Shown here one piece after another: positions 27,002 to 35,263 of a DNA stretch of 47,520 bases. The DNA comes from DASWIG01 sp965371445 (GTDB taxonomy: Bacteria; Acidobacteriota; Thermoanaerobaculia; Multivoradales; J023): contig CBDUYN010000066.1 in NCBI GenBank assembly GCA_965371445.1, forward strand, positions 1 to 47,520. Reading direction: 5' to 3'. A model generated the notes under the pieces. That model saw only the letters and a list, made by a program, of their open reading frames with translations, was not told the origin of the DNA and searched no databases. Both the position numbers and the translations under genes were made by a program. How positions within the stretch are numbered: position 1 is the stretch's first letter; each line of letters opens with the position of its first letter.

Positions 27002-28281
27002 CAGCTTTCCCTCCAGGGACAGCGTTTTTCTCGGATGTGCTTTTCGAAGTCGTCCTTGAAGTATTTCAGGGCGCTCTGCAGCGGCTCGACGGCTCCGGGA
27101 GCCAGGGCACAGAACGTATTGCCGGGACCGAGGAGCAACGAGTGACGCTCCAGGCGTTCGAGGTCGCCGTCTTGACCCTCGCCGTCCTCAATGGCTCCGA
27201 GGAGCTTCGCGGTCCAGGGCAGGCCGTCGCGGCACGGCGTGCACCAGCCGCAGGACTCCTGGGCGAAGAACTTCTCCAGGTTGTGCACCATGCCGACGGG
27301 ACAGGTCCCGCTGTCGAGGACGATCATGGTGCCGGTCCCCATCCGGCTTCCGGCCTTGCCGATGGAGTCGAAGTCCATCTTGACGTCGAGGTGCTCCTCG
27401 ACGAGGAAGTCGGTCGAGGCGCCGCCGGGAAGGAGGCCGCGGAAGCTCAGGCCGTCGCGCATCCCGCCAGCGTGCTCCTCGAGGATCTCGCGGATCGTCG
27501 TCCCCATGGGGAGCTCCCAGATCCCGGGACGCTTCACCTTGCCGCTCGCCCCGTAGAGCTTCGTACCGGCGTCGCCCGTAAGGCTCAGGCCCTGGAACCA
27601 CTCGGCACCGCGCTCGACGATGTGGGGGAGGTTGCACAGCGTCTCGACGTTCTGGACGATGGTGGGCTTTCCCCATAGTCCCGAGACCTGCGGGAAGGGA
27701 GGCTTGCCGCGCGGCGTGGCGCGCTTGCCCTCGAGGGCGTTTAAAAGCCCGGTCTCCTCGCCGCACATGTAGCGCCCGGCGCTGACGTGGACGTGCATCT
27801 CCAGGCTCCACCCCGAGCCCAGGACGTCCTTGCCGAGATAGCCCGCCTCGTAGGCTTCAGCGATCGCCTGGCGCAGCCTTTTTTCGACGAGCCGGAAAGC
27901 CCAGCGCTGGAAGACGTAAGCAACGTCGGCCTGGATGGCGTAGGCGGCGAGGATCATGCTCTCGACGAACTGATGGGGGTCGCCCTCCATCAGGAGTCGG
28001 TCCTTGAAGGTGCCGGGCTCCATCTCGTCGGCGTTGGCGACCAGGTACTTGGGACGGGGCGCGTCGTCGCCCATGGGGACGACGCTCCACTTCATCCCGG
28101 TCGGGAAACCCGCTCCGCCGCGTCCCCGCAGCTTCGACTCCTTGACCAGATCGGTGACGCCCTGCGGGGTCATCTCCTTCACGGCCTTGCGCAGTGCCTG
28201 GTAGCCTCCGACTTTTTCGTAGCCTGAAAAGTCGAGGGGCTCTTCGCCCGGCCGGATGTGCTGTGTGAGCGGGGTCTCCAT
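27001..28281 (-). CDS. nuoF: NADH-quinone oxidoreductase subunit F
   Basis: The 426-aa NADH-oxidising subunit has the Gly-rich NADH/FMN sites RGRGGAGFPTG (52-62) and CGEETGLLNALEGKR (from 173). Its 4Fe-4S N3 cluster ligands are C344, C347, C350 and C391. It takes hydride from NADH to FMN and passes electrons to NuoG. ATG 28281 is taken because the frame upstream is antisense-like; it lies 4 nt after the nuoE stop. Confidence 0.97.
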   Translation of the reverse strand: METPLTQHIRPGEEPLDFSGYEKVGGYQALRKAVKEMTPQGVTDLVKESKLRGRGGAGFPTGMKWSVVPMGDDAPRPKYLVANADEMEPGTFKDRLLMEGDPHQFVESMILAAYAIQADVAYVFQRWAFRLVEKRLRQAIAEAYEAGYLGKDVLGSGWSLEMHVHVSAGRYMCGEETGLLNALEGKRATPRGKPPFPQVSGLWGKPTIVQNVETLCNLPHIVERGAEWFQGLSLTGDAGTKLYGASGKVKRPGIWELPMGTTIREILEEHAGGMRDGLSFRGLLPGGASTDFLVEEHLDVKMDFDSIGKAGSRMGTGTMIVLDSGTCPVGMVHNLEKFFAQESCGWCTPCRDGLPWTAKLLGAIEDGEGQDGDLERLERHSLLLGPGNTFCALAPGAVEPLQSALKYFKDDFEKHIREKRCPWRES

Positions 28282-28285
28282 CACC

Positions 28286-28750
28286 TTACTCGTATCGTTC
28301 GAGGATTTCTCCGACCTTTTCCGGTTCCACGTCCTGGTGGAGGTCGTCGTCGACCATGAGCGCCGGAGCGTGGTCGCAGGTGGCGAGGCATTGGATGGGC
28401 AGGAGCGTGAAGCGATCGTCGGCGCTGGTCTCGCCGAGGCCGATCCCACACTGCTTCTCGATCGCCTCGCGGACGCGGTCGTAGCCCAGGATCCAGCAGC
28501 TGACCGAGTCGCAGACGAAAATCGTGTGGCGTCCTACGGGACGACGGAAGATCAGGTTGTAAAAGGTGGCGACGCTGTCGACCTCGTCGACCGACATCTC
28601 GAGGAATTCGGCGACGTCGCGAACCGCCTCGTCGGAGACCCAGCCGCGGTGACGCTGCACGCTTTTCAAAGCCTCGATGCAGGCGCTCTGACGCCGCGGC
28701 ATGGTGGCGAGCTCGTGTTCGGTCTCGGCGATTTCTTCCGGGCTCAGCAC
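28286..28750 (-). CDS. nuoE: NADH-quinone oxidoreductase subunit E
   Basis: The 154-aa thioredoxin-fold ferredoxin has 2Fe-2S ligands C80, C85, C121 and C125 (CDSVSC and CLATC), the N1a cluster. Helical N-terminal residues precede the fold, as in the family. The start is GTG 28750 with AAGGAG 5 nt upstream. It is 15 nt after the nuoCD stop. Confidence 0.96.
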   Translation of the reverse strand: MLSPEEIAETEHELATMPRRQSACIEALKSVQRHRGWVSDEAVRDVAEFLEMSVDEVDSVATFYNLIFRRPVGRHTIFVCDSVSCWILGYDRVREAIEKQCGIGLGETSADDRFTLLPIQCLATCDHAPALMVDDDLHQDVEPEKVGEILERYE

Positions 28751-28765
28751 GACTGCTCCTTAGGA

Positions 28766-30541
28766 CTAGCGATCGATGTCTGCCAACACGTAGTCAATGC
28801 TCCCCAGAATCGCCAAGAGGTCCGCCACGGTGAAGCCGCGGCTGATCTCGGGCAGCATCTGGATATGTGGAAACGACGGCGTACGGATCCGTACGCGGTA
28901 GGGATGGACGCTGCCGTCGCTCAGCAGGTAGTAACCGTTTCTTCCCTTGGTGGCCTCGACCGCCGCGAAGGCCTCGCCCGCCGGCAGGACCGGACCCCAG
29001 CTCACCGAGAGGAAGTGGTGGATGAGGGTCTCGATGTCGTGCATCGTGTGCTCTTTGAGCGGCGGCGTCGCCAGGCGGTGGTCGCTCTTGTAGGGTCCGG
29101 AGGGCATGTCCTCCAGGCATTGCTCGACGATGCGCAGGCTCTGACGGATCTCCTCGGCCCGTACCTCGGCGCGCGCGAAGCAGTCGCCGCCCTCGGCGGT
29201 CGGGACGTCGAACTCGAACTCCTCGTAACCGCCGTAGGGACGCGACTTGCGGAAGTCCCACTCGAAGCCGCAGGCCCGAAGCCCGGGGCCGGTGACGCCC
29301 CACTCGATGGCCTCTTCGCGCGTGTAGGCGCCGACGCCGCGGGTCCGTCCCTGGAAGATGCGGTTCTTCATCACGACCAACTCGTACTCCACGAGCCTGG
29401 CGGGCATGTAGCCCAGGAAGTCGCGGACCATTGCGTCCCAGCCCTCGGGGAGGTCCTGGGCGACGCCGCCGATGCGGAACCAGTTGGGATGCATGCGGGC
29501 GCCGGTGATCGCCTCGATGATCTCGAAGAGGCGTTCCCGGTCGTTGAACATGTAAAAAACCGGCGACATCTGTCCGACGTCCTGGGCGAAGGTGCCGTAC
29601 CAGACCAGGTGGCTGGAGATGCGGAAGAGCTCGCAAAGCATCACGCGAATGACCTTGGCCCGATCGGGCACGTCGATGCCGCCGAGCTTCTCCACGGCCA
29701 GGAGATAGGGAAGGTTGTTCATCACCCCGCCGAGGTAGTCGATCCGGTCGGTGTAGGGGATGTAGGTGTGCCAGCTCTGGCGCTCGCCCATCTTCTCGGC
29801 GCCGCGGTGGTGGAAGCCGATCTCGGGCACCGCGTCGACGATCTCCTCGCCATCGAGCTGCAGGACGATGCGCAGCACGCCGTGGGTCCCCGGGTGCTGG
29901 GGACCGATGTTCAGGAAGAGGAAGTCGGTGTCCCCGCTCTTTTTCTCGAGGCCCCAGTCCTCGGGACGGAAGCGCAGCGCCTCCTGCTCCGCGTCCTGCT
30001 TGTCGTCGGGGAGCTCGAAGGGGCCCATCTCGGTGGCCCTGCCGGGGTGCTCCTTGCGCAGGGGGTGCCCTTCCCAGGTCTGCGGCATGAGGATGCGGCG
30101 CAGGTTGGGATGGCCGTCGAAGGTAATCCCGAACATGTCCCACACCTCGCGCTCGTACCAGTTGGCGGCGGGCCAGAGGTCGGTGATGGTGGGGAGCGAC
30201 GGATACTCGCCTTCAAGCGCCACCTTGAGGCGCAGGTCCTCGTTGCGCTCGAAGGAGAAGAGGTGGTAGACGGCGGTGAAGTCGGTCAGGCCGTTTTTCG
30301 CGATGCGGGTCCGTTCGTCGATGGCGGTCAGGTCAAAGAGCATGGGGTAGGGGGCGTCGGCCTCGCTCTTGAGGTGCCGGAGGACATCGCGCAGCCTCTC
30401 CTCGGGGACCCAGAAGGTGGGGACCTCGTCGCGCGTCTCCTGGGGACGGAGCTCGACGTCAGCGAATCGTTCGTGCAGCTCCCGACCGACCGGCGATTCA
30501 AGGCCGGCTGGGCCTGGGTCGGATACGCTCAGATCGGCCAG
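28766..30541 (-). CDS. nuoCD: NADH-quinone oxidoreductase fused subunit C/D
   Basis: The single protein combines NuoC (about residues 20-190; NWYEREVWDMFGITFDGHP is diagnostic) and NuoD (about 215-591; NIGPQHPGTHGVLR, EIGFHHRGAEKM, and a C-terminal GSIDYVLADIDR). NuoD forms the quinone-binding site with NuoB. No ATG, GTG or TTG is available in the credible N-terminal stretch. A strong GGAGGAGGAGAG at 30545-30556 is ideally spaced before CTG 30541, so I place the start there; CTG 30532 is an alternative. The open frame continues upstream only as the antisense of the Uma2 gene. Start uncertain, product certain. Confidence 0.9.
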   Translation of the reverse strand: MADLSVSDPGPAGLESPVGRELHERFADVELRPQETRDEVPTFWVPEERLRDVLRHLKSEADAPYPMLFDLTAIDERTRIAKNGLTDFTAVYHLFSFERNEDLRLKVALEGEYPSLPTITDLWPAANWYEREVWDMFGITFDGHPNLRRILMPQTWEGHPLRKEHPGRATEMGPFELPDDKQDAEQEALRFRPEDWGLEKKSGDTDFLFLNIGPQHPGTHGVLRIVLQLDGEEIVDAVPEIGFHHRGAEKMGERQSWHTYIPYTDRIDYLGGVMNNLPYLLAVEKLGGIDVPDRAKVIRVMLCELFRISSHLVWYGTFAQDVGQMSPVFYMFNDRERLFEIIEAITGARMHPNWFRIGGVAQDLPEGWDAMVRDFLGYMPARLVEYELVVMKNRIFQGRTRGVGAYTREEAIEWGVTGPGLRACGFEWDFRKSRPYGGYEEFEFDVPTAEGGDCFARAEVRAEEIRQSLRIVEQCLEDMPSGPYKSDHRLATPPLKEHTMHDIETLIHHFLSVSWGPVLPAGEAFAAVEATKGRNGYYLLSDGSVHPYRVRIRTPSFPHIQMLPEISRGFTVADLLAILGSIDYVLADIDR

Positions 30542-30718
30542 AAGCTCTCCTCCTCCGCGTACGCGAGGCCGCCTTCCAGGGTGGTTTGGTGCGCCTCCGG
30601 CGCAACGGTAGGTCGGCGGCTGGTGGGTGCCAAAGGCTGAGTCAGGGTAGACCAGAAGCGTCCGGGCGTCAATCGCCTTGAGCCGGCGATCCGCCCGGGG
30701 TGGTAAGTATCCGGAACA

Positions 30719-31309
30719 ATGCGCTATGATCAGCCCATGCCGATGCCAGCCCTCAAACCCATGTCTGTCGGTGAGTTCCTCGACTGGGAGAGCGAGGACG
30801 GCCGCAGCTACGAGCTGCGCGACGGCGTCGTCGTCGCCATGGCGCCGACGAAGTCCGCTCACCAGATCCTCGCCGCCAGCCTTGCCCGCTACCTGCACGA
30901 GGCCCTCGACGACCGTCCGTCCTGTACGGTGCGCGCCGAGGCGCCCATCGTCGTTCCCGATCGCGACGGCGTCGTCCACCACGCTGACCTTGCGGTCACC
31001 TGCCAGGAGCATGAACCGGACCAGCGCCGCACCCTCGACCCTGTGGTCGTCGTCGAGATCCTGTCGCCGTCGACCCAGGCCTACGACCGCCGGGTCAAGC
31101 TCGGCGACTACCGGGGGATTCCCTCGGTGCAGGAGATCGTCCTCATCGCCCAGGATCAGCTCTATTGTGAGGTCCACCGCCGCCTTGAAGACGGCCGCTG
31201 GCAGACGGACCTGCTGCGGACGCCTGAGGCCGAGCTTCGCTTGCTGAGCATCGACTTCGCACAGCCCCTCTCGGTCCTCTACCGCAAAGTCGCCGTTAGG
31301 CGTCCTTAA
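30719..31309 (+). CDS. Uma2-family nuclease-like protein (DUF820), 196 aa
   Basis: The protein matches the Uma2/DUF820 fold, a PD-(D/E)XK nuclease relative: MSVGEFLDWE, YELRDGVVVAM, HADLAVTC (the Asp of the core), VVVEILSPST (Glu of the ExxS motif) and YDRRVKLGDYRGIPSVQEIVLI. Family members are abundant in cyanobacteria and some other phyla and often mobile; their cellular role is unsettled. It sits on the opposite strand between nuoB and nuoCD, separating two halves of an otherwise tightly coupled operon. ATG 30719 is taken as start; ATG 30737 is also possible. No terminal repeats or transposase accompany it. Confidence 0.88.
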   Translation: MRYDQPMPMPALKPMSVGEFLDWESEDGRSYELRDGVVVAMAPTKSAHQILAASLARYLHEALDDRPSCTVRAEAPIVVPDRDGVVHHADLAVTCQEHEPDQRRTLDPVVVVEILSPSTQAYDRRVKLGDYRGIPSVQEIVLIAQDQLYCEVHRRLEDGRWQTDLLRTPEAELRLLSIDFAQPLSVLYRKVAVRRP

Positions 31310-31379
31310 GAGCTGTCGGACCGCGCCGACTCGCCGCCGGTTGCGATCGTCAACGAGGGCCCGGTTGGACCTCGGCGTC

Positions 31380-32021
31380 TCAGACCGTGTCCGGAGAACG
31401 CAGGGTCGTCGCCTTCAGCCGTTCCGGACCCTTCAGCTCCCGCCGCGACGGCAAAGGCTGGCGCTCGACCCCCTGGGGACCGACCCACCACCCCAGCGGC
31501 CGCCGCTCGCTGCCCACCGCCTCGCGCAGCAGCGTCAGCCCCTCCATGAAGGCGTCGGGACGTGGCGGGCAGCCTGGCACGTAGACGTCGACGGGGAGGA
31601 ATTTGTCGACCCCCTGGACGACGCTGTAGATGTCGTACATACCCCCCGAGTTGGCGCAGGAGCCCATCGAGATCACCCAGCGCGGCGCCATCATCTGCTC
31701 GTAGAGACGCTGGACGATCGGCGCCATCTTGATGAAGCAGGTACCGGCGACCACCATCACGTCGGCTTCGCGCGGCGTGCCGCGGATGACCTCGGCGCCG
31801 AAGCGGGCGATGTCGTACTTCGACGTGATCGAGGTCGCCATCTCCACAAAACAGCAGGAGAGCCCGAAGTGGAAGGGCCACATGGAATTCTTGCGTCCCC
31901 AGGAGACCAGGTCCTCGACGCGCGAGAGGACGAGCGAGCGGCGGATGGCCTCGTCCATCGCCGGATCGGACGTCGGCGCCTCGGCGCCGGCCGGCTCCGG
32001 CTTCGTGATCCACCACTTCAT
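31380..32021 (-). CDS. nuoB: NADH-quinone oxidoreductase subunit B
   Basis: The 213-aa protein has the N2 4Fe-4S ligands C56, C57, C122 and C151 in their conserved spacing (GLSCCFVEM, MGSCANSGG, VPGCPPRPD). The C-terminal 40 residues are a basic extension beyond the usual core. It is the last electron carrier before quinone. ATG 32021 overlaps the nuoA stop by 4 nt. Confidence 0.97.
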   Translation of the reverse strand: MKWWITKPEPAGAEAPTSDPAMDEAIRRSLVLSRVEDLVSWGRKNSMWPFHFGLSCCFVEMATSITSKYDIARFGAEVIRGTPREADVMVVAGTCFIKMAPIVQRLYEQMMAPRWVISMGSCANSGGMYDIYSVVQGVDKFLPVDVYVPGCPPRPDAFMEGLTLLREAVGSERRPLGWWVGPQGVERQPLPSRRELKGPERLKATTLRSPDTV

Positions 32022-32431
32022 GCCGTCGTCCTCCGCGGTGCGTTGCGCGCCTTGCGTTGTAAAGCCGACGGACCCCAGTCGAGGGCACCGATGCGCCAGA
32101 GGTAGATCCAGGCGGCCACCAGGATGCCGACGAAAACCAGGATCTCGACGTAGCCCTCCCAGCCGAGCTCGGGGACGGCGACAGCCCAGGCAAACAGGAA
32201 GATGGCCTCGAGGTCGAAGATCACGAAGAACATCGCGATCAGGTAGAAGTGAGCGGAGAGGCGCACCCGCGCCGATCCGGTGGAGACGATCCCCGACTCG
32301 TAGGGCTCGTCTCTGGCGCGGCCGCTGTGTCGTTCGCCGAGGAGCGCCGAAAGGCCGATCATGCCCCCGCCGACCACTCCGACGACGATGAGGGAGTAGA
32401 GCCCAAGCGGCCACAGGGTCACCTCGTCCAT
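32018..32431 (-). CDS. nuoA: NADH-quinone oxidoreductase subunit A
   Basis: The 137-aa, three-helix subunit has the conserved acidic FFVIFDLEAIFLFAWAV and the EPYESGI loop. The loop Cys known from mitochondrial ND3 (YECG) is Ser here. It is the first gene of the complex I operon. ATG 32431 is chosen because the frame upstream has no protein character. Confidence 0.95.
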   Translation of the reverse strand: MDEVTLWPLGLYSLIVVGVVGGGMIGLSALLGERHSGRARDEPYESGIVSTGSARVRLSAHFYLIAMFFVIFDLEAIFLFAWAVAVPELGWEGYVEILVFVGILVAAWIYLWRIGALDWGPSALQRKARNAPRRTTA

Positions 32432-32700
32432 CGCCGCTCCTCGTTCCAGGGCCACGGCGTCCGGATGGTGACGACTGTCCGGCCTTTTGCCACGCTCTTC
32501 CTTCCTTGGAGGTACAGAAACTATTGGGCTGACAAAGGGGTCAGCGCTTTCGACGCCATGCCGCCCAAGGGTAATCGAGAAGCAAGTCGGCGTCAATGCC
32601 GTCCGAAGGCCGTCCGAAGGCAGGCCCGTGGGCCCAATGCCGGTCGACGAGTTGGCCCGGCTGGCCGACGAGGGAACGATCCAGCCGTCGAGCTGAGAGG
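32432..32700. promoter_or_regulatory. Leader region of the nuo operon
   Basis: No gene is evident in these 269 bp between nuoA and the broken peptidase. The nuo promoter should lie here or just upstream. An 11-bp sequence CCGTCCGAAGG occurs twice back to back (32599-32609 and 32610-32620). On the minus strand TTGTCA near 32530 could be a -35 element, but the matching -10 is poor. No terminator is seen. Confidence 0.35.
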
Positions 32701-33059
32701 TCATTCCTGGAGACGGCCGTAATTCCTCAAGACCTCCCGCAGCCGCTCGTGGGGCAGTGCATGGACGACGTTGCCGTCGGCTCCCCGCATCGTTTCCGCG
32801 GCGACGAGCGCGTTGACGATCGCCTCCTCGGTGGCCTGGACCGTGGCCGCAAAAAGCGGCGTGACGTCGATCATCATCTCGACGTTCCTCGTCCGGGTCT
32901 CCGTGTAGCTCCATCGGTGGGCGGTCGTGAACGCGACGAAGATGTCGCCGGAGCCGCGGTCGGCGAGGGCTTCGGCGTTGCGGAGCAGGCGGAGAGACCG
33001 AGGGCCAGGCAGGTGAACAGTCCCGTGGCGCGGAGACTGGCGAAACCGGTACGACGCAT
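32701..33059 (-). pseudogene. Remnant of a P1-family peptidase (DmpA-like) with lipoprotein signal
   Basis: ATG 33059, preceded by AAAAGGAG, opens a typical lipoprotein signal (FTCLALGLSAC). After about 15 more codons the frame loses sense. In another frame the sequence becomes the C-terminus of a P1/DmpA peptidase: GSGDIFVAFTTAHRWSY, then ATEEAIVNALVAAETM and DGNVVHALPHERLREVL, ending at 32701. Family members are about 330-400 aa, so most of the middle, including the catalytic part, has been deleted and the ends joined out of frame. It lies directly upstream of the nuo leader. Confidence 0.75.
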
Positions 33060-33162
33060 GGCGAGCTCCTTTTGCAAGATTTGAGAGCAACATACATCAC
33101 CCCCCCCCGGGGAGCATCAAGGCGAGCTTGGTCAGGTGGCGGTCTGCTGAGAGAATGAGACG

Positions 33163-35238
33163 ATGACGCTGCTCGCTCCGCTTTTCCTCGCCGCCCTCGC
33201 GGCCGTGGCCGTGCCGGTCCTGGTGCACCTTACCGACCGCGACCGGCGCGACGTGGTGCGCTTCCCGTCGCTCAAGTTCCTGCGGCGCCTGCCCTTCCGC
33301 CAGGTGCGGCGCCAGCGGATCCGTCATCCCTTCCTCTTCACGCTTCGTACGCTCGCCGTCGTCCTCCTGGTGCTCGCTTTTACCCGGCCTCTCGTCGGCG
33401 GCTTGTCGGCGGGGGAGGGCGCCGGCGATTCCGGACGCGAGGTGGTGATCGCCCTCGACGTCTCCTACAGCATGGGCTACGGCGACACGTGGGAGAGAGC
33501 CGTCGAGGCCGTTCGTGGTGCCGTCGACGCCTTGCCCGGGACGGCGCGCGTCTCGCTCCTGACCTTCGCGGACGACGCTCGCGCCACCGTCGCGGCGACG
33601 ACGGACCACGCCGCCGTGACCGAGGCGCTCGACGCCCTTCGCCCCGGCTCGGGACGGACCCGTTTCGCTCCGATGCTGGAGCTTGCCAACGAGATCCTGC
33701 TCGACTCGCCCAACGCCTTACGCCAGGTCGTCCTGGTCTCCGACTTCCAGGCCTACGCCTGGGACCGCACCGAGAGGACCCAACTTTTTTCGGGGGCGAA
33801 GCTTCAAGCGATCGACCTCTCGACGGCGGATCCCGCCAACGCGATGGTCGCCGGTGTGGAGCTGCGCCGCAGCGAGAGCGGGGAGGAAGCGGCGGTCGTC
33901 GTCGTCCGGCTGGTGAACCAGGGTCCGAGCGCGGTGCGTAATCTAGGCGTGCGTGTCGAGATGAACGGCCAGGAGGTGGCGAGCGGAAGCGTCACGATCG
34001 CCGCTTCGGGGAACGAGACGCTGGCGTTGGGACCGATCGAGCCGCCGGCCGAGCTTGCGCGGCTCGCCGTCCGGATCGACGGCGACGAGCTCGCGGCCGA
34101 CGACGCTTTTTACCTGACCCTCTCTCCCAGGCCGGCTCTTCCGGTCCTCCTCGTCGAGCCCGACGACAGGCAGGGCGCAGGCTCGCTCTTCCTGCGCGAG
34201 GCGCTCTCGATCGCCGAGGAGCCGTCGTTCGACGTCGTCGTCCGCAGCGTCGAGCGCCTGCGTGGTGAGGACGTCGAGGCGGCGACGGTGATCCTGCTCG
34301 ACGAGTGTCCGTTTCCGGGAGGCTCGGCGGGCCGCGCTCTCGTCGAGCACGTGGGTGCCGGTGCCGGGCTCTGGGTGATCCTGGGAAGCCGCAGCCAGCC
34401 GGAGAGCTGGCCCGAGGAGGCGAGGGCGCTCCTTCCCGGCGAGTGGCGCAAGGCCGTCGACCGGCTCGACGCCGGTGGCGTGAGCCTGACGAGCGTCGAC
34501 TACGACCACCCGGTCTTCGAGGTCTTCTCGGGCCCGGACGACGGCAACCTCGCCGGTCCGCGTTTCTACAGGTACCGGCCCATCGTCCCCGGCGACGGCG
34601 CCCGCGCTCTCGCCCGCTACACCGACGGCGCCACGGCGCTCGCCGAACGGCGCTTCGGCTATGGCCGCGTGCTGCTGTGGGGCTCGCCGCTCGACAATCG
34701 CTGGTCGGACCTTCCGATTCAGCCGGTTTTCGTGCCGTTCGTCCACCAAGCGAGCCGCTTTCTCGGCGCCGAGCGGGCGATCGAGCCGTGGCGGGAGGCG
34801 GGGGAGGTCCTGGACCTTCGGGAAGCGTTGGCGGCGGAGGGGACGCCGCAGGAAATGGTTGTCGAAACGCCTCGGGGCCGCCGGCTCCGGATCGCTTCGG
34901 ACGGCGGCGAGCCCCTCCTTCCTCTGAAGGAGGCCGGTTTCTACGAGGTCGACGCTGGCGGCGCGGCGACCTATCCTGTGGCGGTGAACGTCGACCGTGC
35001 CGAATCCGACCTGACACCGCTCGACGTCGAGGTGTTCGTCGCCGCCTCGACGGTCCTCGAATCGACGCCGGCCGCGCAAGCCATTCCCTTGAGGCGTCTG
35101 GCTCCGGAGGAGCGCGAACGCCGTCAGGGCGTTTGGTGGTACCTTGTGCTGGCGGCTCTTCTACTGCTGGCTGCCGAAGCCCTCTGGGCCCACCGGCTGA
35201 GCCGGGGAGCTTGGCATCGACGAGGAGCCGTTTCGTAA
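33163..35238 (+). CDS. BatA/VWA-domain membrane protein, 691 aa
   Basis: The N-terminal BatA region has two TM helices (first about 1-20, second about 56-75) around a basic loop. A von Willebrand A-type domain follows with the MIDAS motif DVSYS (D99, S101, S103). The middle of the protein (about 250-560) is an extracytoplasmic region, and a C-terminal TM helix (LVLAALLLLAAEALWA) precedes the tail. Such proteins cluster with MoxR ATPases and DUF4175 proteins in Bat-type operons linked to envelope stress or protein assembly; no MoxR or DUF58 gene is in the window. ATG 33163. The next gene begins 25 nt downstream. Confidence 0.88.
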   Translation: MTLLAPLFLAALAAVAVPVLVHLTDRDRRDVVRFPSLKFLRRLPFRQVRRQRIRHPFLFTLRTLAVVLLVLAFTRPLVGGLSAGEGAGDSGREVVIALDVSYSMGYGDTWERAVEAVRGAVDALPGTARVSLLTFADDARATVAATTDHAAVTEALDALRPGSGRTRFAPMLELANEILLDSPNALRQVVLVSDFQAYAWDRTERTQLFSGAKLQAIDLSTADPANAMVAGVELRRSESGEEAAVVVVRLVNQGPSAVRNLGVRVEMNGQEVASGSVTIAASGNETLALGPIEPPAELARLAVRIDGDELAADDAFYLTLSPRPALPVLLVEPDDRQGAGSLFLREALSIAEEPSFDVVVRSVERLRGEDVEAATVILLDECPFPGGSAGRALVEHVGAGAGLWVILGSRSQPESWPEEARALLPGEWRKAVDRLDAGGVSLTSVDYDHPVFEVFSGPDDGNLAGPRFYRYRPIVPGDGARALARYTDGATALAERRFGYGRVLLWGSPLDNRWSDLPIQPVFVPFVHQASRFLGAERAIEPWREAGEVLDLREALAAEGTPQEMVVETPRGRRLRIASDGGEPLLPLKEAGFYEVDAGGAATYPVAVNVDRAESDLTPLDVEVFVAASTVLESTPAAQAIPLRRLAPEERERRQGVWWYLVLAALLLLAAEALWAHRLSRGAWHRRGAVS

Positions 35239-35263
35239 CCGCGCGCAGCAAAGGTTTTTCACC

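Noticed and set aside
28256..30640. 794-codon plus-strand frame opposite nuoE and nuoCD
   Set aside because: Antisense shadow of strongly conserved complex I genes; no domain recognised.
32487..32696. 69-codon plus-strand frame upstream of nuoA
   Set aside because: No ribosome site, no recognisable family, and composition like the surrounding spacer; only its last 20 residues look faintly protein-like.
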